From Melieria omissa (Eukaryota; Arthropoda; Insecta; Diptera; Ulidiidae), in assembly GCA_963971225.1 (NCBI GenBank), contig OZ020267.1, positions 71,393,718 to 71,457,717 on the forward strand: DNA of 64,000 nt, given 5' to 3'. Positions 24,660 through 34,915 of the stretch are shown one piece after another. Made by a program: the position numbers and the translations under genes. Within the stretch, counting starts at the first letter, position 1; each line of letters opens with the position of its first letter. Under the pieces are notes generated by a model. That model was not told the origin of the DNA. It ran no database searches and was given only the letters and a program-made list of their open reading frames with translations.

Positions 24660-25660
24660 ACCAGTTCTTTCAAAGCATCTGCTGCTGCTTCTTCTTCTTG
24701 TAAAGATTCAACTGTTACTGTTGCTGCTCCTAAGTCATCTTCTTTTTAAAGATGCAACTATTGCTATTGCTCCTAGTTCTTCTTCTTCCTATTTTAAAGA
24801 ATCAACTGTTGCTGTCACTACTCCTAATTCTTCCTTTTCTTTCTTTACAAATTCAACTGTTGTTGATGCAACTGTTGCCGTTGCTGCTCCTAGTACTTCT
24901 TCTTCTTCTTTAAAAGATGCAACTGTTGCTGTTGTTGTTTTTAATTCTTGCTGTTGCAGCTGCACCTAATTCTTCTTCTTCTTTTAAAGATCCCACTGTT
25001 GCCGTCACTGCTCTTAATTCTTCTTCTTCTTTTTCTTTTAAAGATGCAACTGTTTCGGTCATTGCTTCTAGTTCTTCTTCTTCTTCAAAACATGCAACTG
25101 TTGCTGTTGCTCTTCTTCCTTTAAAAATTCAACTGTTGTTGATGCAACTGTTGCTGTTGCTGCTCCTAGTACTTCTTCTTCTTCTTTAAAAGATGCAACT
25201 GTTGCTGTTGTTGCTTTTAATTCTGCTTGTTGCTGCTGCACCTACTTCTTATTCTTCTTTTAAAGATGCAACTGTTGCTGGTGCTCCTAATTCTTCTTCT
25301 TTTTCTTTTAAAGATGCAACTGTTTCTATCATTGCTTCTAGTTCTTCTTCTTCTTTAAAAAAAAAATGCAATTGTTGCTGTTGCTCTTCTTCCATTAAAA
25401 ATTCAACTGTTGTTGATGCAACTGTTGCTGTTGCTGCTCCTAGTACTTCTTCTTCTTCTTTAATAGATGCAACAGTTGCTGGTGCTGATTCTGTTCTTAA
25501 TTCTTCTTCTTCTTCCTTTAAAAATGCAACTCTTACTGTTGCTCCTCTTACTGATTCTTTTCTCTTTTAAATATGCAACAGTTGTTACTAATTCTTCAAC
25601 TAATTCAACTAATTCTTCTTATTCTTCTTCTTTTAAATATGCAACTGTTGCTATTGCAAT
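24660..25660. repeat. TTC/GTTGCT minisatellite with ~275-bp higher-order period
   Basis: Short units of about 40-60 bp alternate TTCTTCTTCTTC, TTTAAAGATGCAACTGTTGC and TGTTGCTGCTCCTAGT. The rarer segment ATTCAACTGTTGTTGATGCA occurs at about 24851, 25127 and 25401, showing a higher-order period of about 275 bp. Open frames of up to 125 codons rich in Ser/Thr/Leu arise from the repeat and are not called genes. Confidence 0.85.
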
Positions 25661-26010
25661 GCGAAACAGCATCATCAGCAACACTCCTCGATCCTTTTTT
25701 TTATGATGTTGTCAACGCTTAACTGTGCGCAAAGTTTTTACTGTCATTAATAGTGCTGCTTGTTGTTGTTATTATTTTTATTGCTTGCTACACACTGCAC
25801 AAACGCATCAAATACGAATCAGTAGCAGTCAAGCACAGCAACAACAACAACAATAATACAATTTATATTGTTGCAGTTTATAGACGCAGCGGTGCTTTTT
25901 TTGTGGCCACAGTTGCCGTGGCGATCATAAAACTTAAGGATTAGCATTTTTTTTGGGTTTATGACATTTTTGTAAACACAAAAGCTGCTTTCGTTTGCCA
26001 TCTTCTACAC

Positions 26011-26051
26011 TACTAACCTCACTTTTTTCTGTTTTCTCTTTGCAGGTAAAT
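26011..26051 (+). promoter_or_regulatory. Candidate recursive splice site 1
   Basis: The perfect branch-point sequence TACTAAC (26011-26017) is followed by a pyrimidine-rich tract and TTTGCAG ending at 26045. GTAAAT begins at once at 26046. An acceptor fused to a donor with no exon between is the arrangement of recursive (ratchet) splice sites described in long Drosophila introns. The branch A lies about 29 nt from the AG, which is a normal distance. This would place the site in a plus-strand intron. It is a sequence match only; no transcript evidence is available here. Confidence 0.5.
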
Positions 26052-26609
26052 AAATTTTGGACTTTATGCCATTGAAGTGAAAACATTGTGGTATGTAGAG
26101 TTGAAGAAATATTTCAATGTTTCATTTCAAGTTCAAGTTGTTGATCGAAAATAGTTAAATTTGTTTGGAGGGAGCAACTGACGTTTCGGTCAGCATTAAC
26201 CTAAACAAATGTGCAAAATAAAAGGTGGTCGAGTTAAAATCAAACCAATAGTTTAAGTGTTTGTATGGGAAAACATGGTTTAATGGGACTAATGATTTTA
26301 AATAAGGTGAAAGCATATTGCATGAGAAATAATTAAACAAATACCTACTTATTTTTTTTGTTAATTTTTTTTATCAAAATCTGACAAAATCTGAATCTAA
26401 AAATCATAATAAAGATACTGGGCCACTGACTTTGGACTTGAAAAAATGCTCAAAATCAAAAATAATTGAACCCATGTTTTTCAATGTTTTAAAATTACAC
26501 ACCAAACGATCTCACAAATTTGTTAGACATTTGTTTAAATAAACATAACTTAACATTACATAAAATCATAAAATGAATAAAGATTATTTCCATAAAATTC
26601 CATGAATTA

Positions 26610-26639
26610 ACACTTCGTTCAATAATGTGTGTGACTAAC
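26610..26639. repeat. mariner inverted terminal repeat (transposase 3' side)
   Basis: This 30-bp terminal repeat pairs with 27849-27878 with one mismatch, at its 28th base. It lies 34 bp from the transposase stop codon. Confidence 0.95.
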
Positions 26640-26673
26640 TAATTAAAACACATTTTTTTGCCATTTTTTTTTT

Positions 26674-27699
26674 TTATTCATCAACATAGTCCCCTTTTAG
26701 GGAGATACAATCATTCCAACGCTTTTCCAATCTTTCGATACCGCCTTTGTAGAACGATTTTTCTTTGCCTTCAAAATAGGCGTTAGTTTCGGCGATTACT
26801 TCATCATTTGAGCCAAATCTCTTACCACGGAGCATCTTTTTGAGGTCTGCGAAGAGCCAGTAGTCGCTGGGGGCCAGATCTGAAGAATACGGGGGATGAG
26901 GAAGCAATTCGAAGCCCAATTCATGCATTTTTGCCATCGTTTTCATCGACTTGTGACACGGTGCATTGTCTTGGTGAAACAACACTTTTTTCTTCTTCAT
27001 ATGGGGCCGCTTAATCGCGATTTCTTCTTTCAAATTGCTATTGATTGTTTTCCCTTTCTCAAGATAGTCGATGAATATTATTCCGTGCACATCCCAAAAT
27101 ACTGACGCCATAACCTTGCCAGCCGATGTTTGTGCCTTTGGACGCTTTGGGCGGCTTTCACCGGTTGCATGCCACTCAGCAGACTGCCGATTTGACTCTG
27201 GAGTGAAATGGTGGATCCATGTTTCATCCATTGTGATGTACCGACGCAAAAACTCCGACTTGTTGCGCGTAAACATGTCCAAACAGCTCTTTGAATCATC
27301 GATTCGTTGTTGTTTTTGCTCCGGTGTGAGCAAACGCGGCACCCATTTCGAAAACACCTTTTTCATAACCAAATGTTCGTGTATTATGGTGTGTACACTG
27401 CCTGCTGATATCTTTAGAATGTCAGCAATCTCCCCCACTTTCACTTTACGGTCGGACATAATGATTTTCAGTGTTTTTTCAACGTTTTCCGGAATAACAG
27501 CGTCATTTGGCCGTCCAGTAGATGGAATGTCATCGGTGTCTGTACGACCACGTTTGAATTCGGCATACCAATAACAAATGGTTCTTTTTGATGGAGCAGA
27601 GTCCGAATAAAGTTTTTCAAGCCATTCCTGGCATTGAACAGTATTTTTTTTCATTAAAAAACAATGATAAATCAGCACACGGAATTGCTTTGAATTCAT
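26674..27699 (-). CDS. mariner transposase, 341 aa, D,D34D
   Basis: This is the cut-and-paste transposase that would bind the element's inverted repeats and move it into TA sites; it acts in the nucleus. An N-terminal DNA-binding region with helix-turn-helix-like stretches spans about residues 1-115 (SAPSKRTICYWYAEFKRG near 34-51; VKVGEIADILKISAGSVH near 87-103). WVP is at 119-121. The catalytic triad is D158 (MDETW), D244 (HQDNAPCH) and D279 (APSDYWLF), with exactly 34 residues between the last two, the mariner signature. YSSDLAP (271-277) replaces the commoner YSPDLAP. The length is normal for the family (about 345). The chosen ATG is the first in the frame and lies about 150 bp inside the right repeat. 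No stop or frameshift interrupts it. The D158-D244 gap of 85 residues is slightly shorter than I recall for Mos1. Confidence 0.95.
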   Translation of the reverse strand: MNSKQFRVLIYHCFLMKKNTVQCQEWLEKLYSDSAPSKRTICYWYAEFKRGRTDTDDIPSTGRPNDAVIPENVEKTLKIIMSDRKVKVGEIADILKISAGSVHTIIHEHLVMKKVFSKWVPRLLTPEQKQQRIDDSKSCLDMFTRNKSEFLRRYITMDETWIHHFTPESNRQSAEWHATGESRPKRPKAQTSAGKVMASVFWDVHGIIFIDYLEKGKTINSNLKEEIAIKRPHMKKKKVLFHQDNAPCHKSMKTMAKMHELGFELLPHPPYSSDLAPSDYWLFADLKKMLRGKRFGSNDEVIAETNAYFEGKEKSFYKGGIERLEKRWNDCISLKGDYVDE

Positions 27700-27848
27700 T
27701 TTTTTTGAAAACTCAAAAGTAGTGTCACTTAAAGCACTGTAACTTGTAAACTAATGGTCGGATTGACATATAATTTCGACAGTAAGCCTAAAAAGGTTCA
27801 CAATTTCGAAAAAAAATATTGATTTAGTATTAGTGCCGCCATCTATGT

Positions 27849-27878
27849 GTCAGTCACACACATTATTGAACGAAGTGT
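27849..27878. repeat. mariner inverted terminal repeat (transposase 5' side)
   Basis: Partner of 26610-26639, followed directly by the TA duplication at 27879-27880. Confidence 0.95.
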
Positions 27879-28019
27879 TAGTTCAATATTAAATTTGCCA
27901 GTCTTTATTGTTCAAAGACCCAACATAACCTCACAAAAGTTCTAAGCATAAAGTCACCGCATGCGACACGTTCCGTTGCCTATTTAACTTCACCACAACA
28001 GAAAGCAGTTATATAGTTG

Positions 28020-28760
28020 TTTTTGCTTTTCAATGAAACGCCACAAGCATTTTTTCGGTGCATTGCAAGACGTTGTTGTGTTTTGTTGCTTCGAGCGCCG
28101 CGGAGGGTACACTTTGCCTCTGTCTTCTTCTTCTTCAGCGCCAAATTGCAGCGCTGCAAAAATGTGCGAATTTTTGCAGCAGACAGAAAGCTATAACAAC
28201 AACAACAAAAGTGCACTCGTACACCGAGAATGAAAGGGAACAGCAGCAACTATAAACAACAACAAAATGAGCACACAGTAATAACAACAGCAACAACAAT
28301 CACAACACTAACAGTGAAATGGGCACAACGTATAGTAATAGCAACAACAACAACAAAAACACGCGCAAAATATCCACCAAAATCCATCGAAAGCAGCCCT
28401 AACAGTGTCATTGACCTTGTGAGTGGGCAGTGCGCGCGAACGTACGACGACGACGACGACGACGCCGTCAACAACCGAAGCGAACGAGCGCGCAGACGAA
28501 GCAAATTTTTGACTTTTTGTGTGGTGCGACGTCACCGGTTACTGTCGAAGGGCGGAAGGGAGGGGAGAGCCCGTTGCAAAGGTGAGCGCAGTCGCATAAA
28601 GAGTGAATGAGTGCAAGCCGCAGAGCAACGAAAGAGCTCAACACTGAACAAAGAGCGCACAGGGTAGCAGCGAAAACAACAGCAACAACAACAACGACTG
28701 CACCGTGCACACACAACTTGATGCAGCGCACAAATGACTAGAAAAGGCAAACAGTGCAGT
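28020..28760 (+). other. GC-rich island with a donor-like splice site; possible non-coding exon
   Basis: The segment is CpG-rich with CAACAACAA runs, a CGACGACGACGACGACGACG run (about 28446-28465) and AACAGTG motifs. GCAAAG followed by GTGAGC gives a good donor-like site with the cut before 28582. A 126-codon plus-strand frame (28230-28610) runs through it but has no recognisable domain and is rich in simple repeats. The sequence fits a 5' untranslated exon or promoter as well as any coding exon, and transcript data would be needed to decide. Confidence 0.3.
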
Positions 28761-29394
28761 TTTGTTAACCTCTCGTGTCCGTCGTTCCTCTTTCCGACCT
28801 ATGATTGAAAAATTTCTCGGCTCTGTTCTGTCAATTCAATTTCGCATTATTTTGTGTATTTTCAATGTGCAACAACAATAACATTTTTGCAAGAATTTGG
28901 CAAATTTGTATTGCGACCTTTTTACATTGTTTTTGGTTTCCTGGCATCGAGCTGTGCCGGGTTGCATTTCACAATTCCTCTGATGATTTCCGTATGTCTT
29001 TGTCATTGTTGTTATTATTGTTGTTGTTGTTGTTGTTGTTATCATTATTGTTGCTACTGAACATTTACCAAGTTATACCTTTTTAATTGAAATCCTTTCG
29101 TATATAATTTGTGGCCTCTTGAGTCGGAATAGCGGTAGTTGTTGTTGTCACTCATTTGTTTTTGTACCTAGTTGTATTTGTTGCTTGTTGTTTGTGTTTG
29201 AGCGGTTTTTCTTCTGTATTATTGTTGTGCATTGTAAATTTGGTGTGTTTCAACCGCAACAACAAATTTACATAAACTTTGCTATACCAACAACAACAAT
29301 GAGAGTAATTGAAAGAACCTTGATGCAGAAGTAGAAAGTGCAACCATGCAATTTTTATTTTTACCGCACTTGACGAACGACTAACCGAACGCAT

Positions 29395-29890
29395 CAAAGA
29401 GCAGTGTTTCCCTAACTTTTTGTACCTGAAACTGAGCGATGACACTTTGGTATGAAGTTTGCAATGTCCATCAAAAAAGTAAGTCTTTAAGAATTAGGGA
29501 AAAAATTAAACTCTTAGTTTACTTTAGAGCAGTGTTTCCCTAACTTTTTGCATTTAAAACTGAAATATAACACTTTAGTATGAAGTTTGCAATGCCCAGC
29601 AATAACGTTTAAATAAGCCTTTAAGAATTTAAAAGATAATTAAACTCTTAGTATACTTTAGAGCAGTGTTTCCCTAATTGTTTGTACCTGCAACTGAAAG
29701 ATAACTGTGTTGAGATGATGAACAAGTTTAAATAAGACTTAAATTAAGAATTAAAAAGAAAATAAGAGTATTTAATATAATTTTGAACAGTGCTTCCCTA
29801 ACTTTTTGTACCTGAAACTGAAAGATGACTTCGTATTAAGTCGTCCGCAATAAAGTTTAAATAAGCCTTTAACTAAGAATTAAGCAGAGT
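29395..29890. repeat. ~128-bp tandem array, four copies
   Basis: The landmark CAGTGTTTCCCTAACTTTTT (with variants) begins at about 29402, 29530, 29664 and 29788. Shared downstream sequence includes TATGAAGTTTGCAATG and GTTTAAATAAGCCTTTAAG. The landmark resembles the CAGTG-start ends of some hAT transposons, but no opposite end was found. Confidence 0.8.
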
Positions 29891-30044
29891 TGCCACAAGA
29901 CATTATTTAGCCAAATATGAAACGAGGGCAGTGAAATTTGGTACAGATAGGTCGAACAGCTTGATTGGTAGTTAGACGAGTCTTTCTTGTAGGAGAATTG
30001 TGGTATTGAACAAGTCATGGGCATAGAAATTTTGCACAGAAAAA

Positions 30045-30205
30045 TTTGGATTCAATTATTTAGTCCCCTTAGAATTATTGAAGTATCAGATTTAACAACC
30101 AATTAGTATGAAATCGCAAATTGAATTTAATTATTTAGTCCCTTTAGAGTTATTGAATTTTCAGATATTAAAAAAAAAATTTGTATGAAATTGCAAATCG
30201 AAATA
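30045..30205. repeat. Direct duplication of ~78 bp
   Basis: Two copies share the block TTTAGTCCCTTTAGAGTTATTG (up to small changes) and a following TATGAAATCGCAAAT block. They start near 30058 and 30136. Confidence 0.65.
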
Positions 30206-30479
30206 GAAAAATCTAATCCTATCTGTTTTTTTTTTTTAATATATTTAATAGCATGTTTCCTCAGGTCATGAAAGAGTTAAGTGTTTTTCACAAAACTACT
30301 ATAAAAGTTGGAAATTTCCTATAACTGTAATATTTTTATTTGTATAACCGCCAAATGAGTTTCAGAAACTTTCGAAACAAACCGTTATAAATCAATTTAC
30401 CGCTCGTACAGTTGTCTCACGCGTTGTTCAACTTCTCGGACATGCAAAAAACCCAACAGCAATAACAACAAACCTAAAA

Positions 30480-31480
30480 GAAAAAAAAACATATAGCGAA
30501 TTGGCAACAATGTAGCCAATTAAAATTTATAAACGAAAAAAAAAAGCTAAAATGAAAATAAGTTTGTCCGCGGCACACGACGACAACGATAACGACAACA
30601 ACGACGCATTGACTCATTTCAAACAACAACAACACAAGGTGTTGCCAACAAAAAACAGCAGAAACATCAAACAAATGGCAACAACAGCAAACACTGAACG
30701 GCCGAAAGGCGCAGACAACACGCACACAAACATACAATGTGTGTGTGTGTGTGTGTGTGATGGCGCGAGGGTAGACGAATTATAAAAATGGGAAATAAAT
30801 AAGGGAAAAGGCGAACAACAAAAATCCATACACCAAAATTTAATAATGCACACAGAAAATTTCTTGTTGGGGCGAGTGTGTCTGATGTCAAGTCATTGAC
30901 CGGCGTGCATTGACCAAAAATACAACAACAATAACAACAAAAACGCTGAATCGCACGACGCGCACCAAAAAAAACATCAAAAACACCAAAAAAAAGCAAA
31001 AGGCAAAGCAAAAATGAAACGCCAAACGGCAAAAGAAGCAAAAAAAAAAATAAAACAAGAAACCAAAACAACACAAAAGGGAAGCGCTATGCGGCGTTGA
31101 AGACGAAATTTGAACAACAACAACAACCACATATAATACAATATAATATATTGTATGTCTGTGCAACACCAGCACACAACAATAACAACAATAAATCGCT
31201 TGCAAATAAATTAAAGGAAGCAGCCGCCGCAGCCACAGCCACAGCCAAAGTCGCTGACGTTCCGGCCGGGGCTAAAACGGCACTCTCAAGTGCATTAGCC
31301 TGTCTGTCTGTCTGTCTGTATATATGTATATATACTTGCCGATCGTCTGGTCCCCGTGCTTGTGTGTGTGTGTGTGTTGTTGTTGTTGTGTATGCGTATT
31401 TGTACTTCAAGTAGCTGTTACCAGCATTTTCAAAACATTCAACTGCGGCCGCGGCAACGGAAACTTCAGCTAATTTGAAG
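30480..31480. other. CAA-rich stretch with GT microsatellites; no recognised gene
   Basis: CAACAACAA runs on the plus strand, GT dinucleotide runs (30739-30759 and 31361-31377) and A-rich tracts generate many overlapping open frames on both strands. None has a domain I recognise. A CpG-rich patch with GCAGCCGCCGCAGCC lies near 31219. Confidence 0.4.
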
Positions 31481-31489
31481 CAAACTTTG

Positions 31490-32010
31490 AAAACTGCACC
31501 ACACAAAACACTTAAGGGATTTTTTTTTTCTTAATAAGGGGAAACTTTGCTTTACAAACCTTTACACACACATAGAAGCACAGCTATTAATAAACTTTGA
31601 TGCATTTTCATGAAATGAAAATGTATTTTAATTCAAAAATTATTTTTTTGTATTTTTTAATTTAATAATGTTTATTATTTTTTAATTTAATTATTTTAAA
31701 ATTTTTAAATTACAATCTCTTTAATATTTTGTGTCAGCAGTCAATTCACAACTAACAAAAATCATGACAGAAATCACCGAAACTTTAAGAATTATTACAT
31801 AAATAATGTACTTACTTACATAAATAATGTAATGTCTTACTTTTACTTAAAAACTGCACCACATAAAAAACACTTAAGGGATTTTTGTTTGTAATATTTT
31901 TTAAACTAATTATTTAAATTTTTTTTTTATTAGAATACGATTTTTGTAATATTTTGTGCTGGCAGCCCATTTACAACCAACAAAAATCATGTCAAAAATT
32001 ACTGTAAAAA
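31490..32010. repeat. Degenerate ~365-bp direct duplication
   Basis: Copy one starts with CTGCACCACACAAAACACTT (31494) and copy two with CTGCACCACATAAAAAACAC (31853). Each later reads AATATTTTGTG then CAACCAACAAAAATCATG-like sequence (31725-31770 and 31953-31990). The copies have lost different internal segments. Confidence 0.65.
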
Positions 32011-32319
32011 TTAAAACATTCGAATTTGTCACTCTATGCATCACCTCCCCTCTAACTTTTACAATTCCCCGCCTCTAATTGATTTGCTGTCTTTCATCAG
32101 TTTGATGCTCCAAATGGGCAACTAATGCTTTTTAAAAAATGCTATTCTGTTTCAGCGACAGTGTTGCCATAACAAAAAGTAACAAAGAAAGTATGAAATG
32201 AAAACGCGGTGAGTCTAATATTGAAGGTGAAGTAGGTGAAGAGAGGTCCAGGAAGGAAAAAAGTGTACCAAACTTAAGTTGTGGTACCACAGTAGGCGTA
32301 AGGAATGGGCGTGTTCAGT

Positions 32320-32455
32320 CTCATATAGCCTAAGTACTATACCCCCACGTAAGAAATCGTCTGGTACTAATTTCATCTAAATCGGTTCAGTGGTTGTTGC
32401 CTGATTGTGGTTTAAAAAAGCAAAGTCACATTGATTTTTATATAATAGTGCAGAA
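32320..32455 (+). mobile_element. LINE-like 3' tail remnant
   Basis: GGTACTAATTTCATCTAAAT continues into CGGTTCAGTGGTT (32363-32395), and the segment ends in TTTTTATATAATAG. This string is familiar to me as a widespread arthropod non-autonomous or RTE-like retroposon tail. No coding sequence is attached and no target duplication was identified. The family assignment rests on memory of the motif only. Confidence 0.4.
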
Positions 32456-32909
32456 AAATATGAATTGAAAAATTTCAATACAGTTGGCAACACTACCACC
32501 ATCACCACCTTTTTTCCCATTTTTTTTTGTTGAAAATGAAGATAAAATTTGTTGCTCTACTTGAAAAATTTAAACCAACAAAATGTTTGCAATTTTGTTC
32601 CCGTTGTTATTGCTTTTGTTGTTTATGTTATTGTTGTTGCTGTTGCTGATGTTGTACTAATGGAAATGGCACATGCATCATCTATCAAATATTCATACAA
32701 TCGAGCACAAATGTGCTTTCAAATAGACAGTTTTGTAAGGTATTGTTGTTGTTGCTTTTTTCTAAATTCTATCTTCCAAACGCTCTTGAATAGCTGAAAG
32801 CGGTAGCAACTGCAATTAAATGTCGCTTTAGAGCAGCCAGTAAAATTGAAATAGTGGGGCGGTGTGGACAAAGGACAATGTTATTAAAATGGTTCTTCTT
32901 CTTCTTGAC

Positions 32910-33215
32910 TGGCACGACAGCCCGATTACGAGACTAAGGCCTAGCTACCAGCAACCATCCATGTTGTGCGTGTGAATGTTTTTTTCCAGGTTGGAAGGGA
33001 CCTGCAGTTTTATGCCAATTCGGAACGGCGAGTTGGGAGCTTTTTCATAGGCAATTTTACTCTCAGAGGTTTGCCATTTCCTGCTGAGAGAACAACCGCC
33101 GAAAGAAAAATTTTTGTTTTTTTCTTTTTTTTCGGTGTTAACGCAACGGAGTATTGAACTCGCGGAGTCTTGACTCGCGGCGCAACGCATTAGCCAGCTG
33201 AGCTACGGCGACTGC
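32910..33215 (-). mobile_element. tRNA-derived SINE, family 1, copy 1
   Basis: On the minus strand the element begins GCAGTCGCCGTAGCTCAGCT (A-box-like TAGCTCAGCTGG) and carries a B-box-like GAGTTCAATACTC. These are followed by a body with GAAATGGCAAACCTCTGAGA, GTCCCTTCCAACC and a tail ending in GGGCTGTCGTGCCAG. It matches the copies at 55188-55518 and 55940-56274 along its whole length, but with more changes and no clear target duplication, so it is the older copy. Confidence 0.85.
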
Positions 33216-33224
33216 AGTAAATGG

Positions 33225-34915
33225 CTACAGCCACAAAAATTTAAAACAAAAACAAATAAAATATTTTTTATAAAATTGTGTTATTTTTTGTTTTTAATTG
33301 GAGCACAAAATAATTTTTATAAAAATTGATTTTGTAATGATTTGTATAAATCTTAATATGTTTATTATATTGATTTGTATTTTATATTTTTTTATATCTA
33401 TTTTTTTTATTTTTATCTATTTTTGTATATTATATATAAAATATATGTAAATATATATATTGTATATTTATTATGTGTTTATTTTTCAATATTCATCTAG
33501 GTATTAATTTCTACCCTATTATTCCTTTATTTTTTATTTACTTTTTGGATTTATTTATTATTTTGTAATTTATGATATACTTTTTTTTATTATTTTTTAA
33601 ATTTATTTTTTTATTTAATTTCTTTGTATTTATTTTTTTAGTTCGCATTGCAATATTTATTTATTATTTTCAATTAGTCTTATTTTTATTTATATTTTTA
33701 ATTTTTTGACTATTTCGTTAATTTGTGTTTAATATAATTTTTTTGTATGTATTTTTTAACTTGCAGAGCAATATTTATTTATTGTTTTTTTTAATATTTT
33801 TATTGTTTAAATATAAATTTATTAATTTTTTTATTTAATTTCTTTATATTTTTTTTTTTAGTTCGCATAGCAATATTTCTTTTTATTTTTGATTATTATT
33901 AGTTTGATCTATTTTTTTATTTTTTTTTATTATTTTGTTAATTTATCTTATTATGTTATTTCTTTATATTTATTTTCTTAGTTCGCATGGCAACATTTAT
34001 TTATTGTTTTTAATTAGTATTATTTTAATTAATTTATTTTTTTTTAATTTTCTTAATTTATTTGTTGTTTAATTTTTTATATGTATTGTTTTAATTTTTG
34101 TATTATTTTAATTTATTTATTTTTTTTTAATTTTCTTAATTTATTTGTTGTCTAATTTTTTATATGTATTGTTTTAATTTTTGTATTATTTTAATTAATT
34201 TATTTTTTTTTAATTTTCTTAATTATTTGTTGTTTTATTTTTATATGGATTGTTTTAATTTGCATAACAATATTAATTTATTTTTTTCTGTTATTTTTTT
34301 AATTTTGTATACTTATTTTTTTATAATTTTTTTAATTTTTTTATATATTTTTTTTTTAGTTTTTATTATTATTTTTTTGTTTTTATTATTATTTTTTTTA
34401 TTTTATTTTAATTTTTTATACTTATTTTTTGAGTTTGCATAGTAACATTGTTTTTATTATTATTTTTACTTTTTATTGTTTTTACTATTTTTTACTTAAT
34501 TTTATGTAATATTTTTTATATTTCTTTTTTAATTTCCATACCAATCTTTTTTTAATATTTTTTAATTTATTTTTTAAATGATTCTTATTTTTGTTTCTAT
34601 GGAAATAAAAAAAAAATACAAAAAAATTTAATAAAAAATAAATCCAAACAATTATTTTATTACATATATTGCATTACAAATAATTGTTTTCACTTATTTT
34701 TTATAAAATTTTTTTTTATTTGTTTTGTTTTTTTATTTCCATAGCAACTCGGTATTCAATTCAATTATTTTTATTACATTTATTTTACAATTTTTTTAAT
34801 TTATTTTTTATTTAATTTTTTTTATTAATTTTTTTTATTTCCATAGCAACTCGGTATTTAATTCAATTCTTTTAGTTGTATATTTCAATTGATTTAAAAA
34901 TATTTTTCGAAAGAT
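33225..34915. repeat. Extremely T-rich tract with ~100-120-bp eroded repeats
   Basis: About 1.7 kb is almost entirely A and T, with T-dominated plus strand. Islands such as TTAGTTCGCATTGCAATATT (33640), related TTCGCATAGCAATATT (33862), TTCGCATGGCAACATT (33981) and TTTCCATAGCAACTCGGTAT (34735 and 34840) recur every 100-120 bp in the better-kept part. TTTATTTGTTGTCTAATTTT-type blocks repeat near 34040-34240. Open frames here are artefacts of T-richness. Confidence 0.75.

Larger units (their letters stand above)
26608..27880 (-). mobile_element. mariner-family transposon, full length (1269 bp plus TA duplications)
   Basis: The element occupies 26610-27878. Its 30-bp inverted repeats (26610-26639 and 27849-27878, starting ACACTTCGTTCAATAATGTG from outside) match at 29 of 30 positions. 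TA flanks both sides (26608-26609 and 27879-27880). The transposase reads on the minus strand. Length, ends, target site and an uninterrupted frame all fit a complete Tc1/mariner element, so it may be young or still active. Confidence 0.95.

Noticed and set aside
24721..25570. Ser/Thr-rich frames of 82-125 codons, mucin-like in composition
   Set aside because: They follow the minisatellite in shifting frames with stops between them; composition is that of the repeat.
27071..27574. Plus-strand frame of 167 codons
   Set aside because: It lies opposite the mariner transposase and is its shadow.
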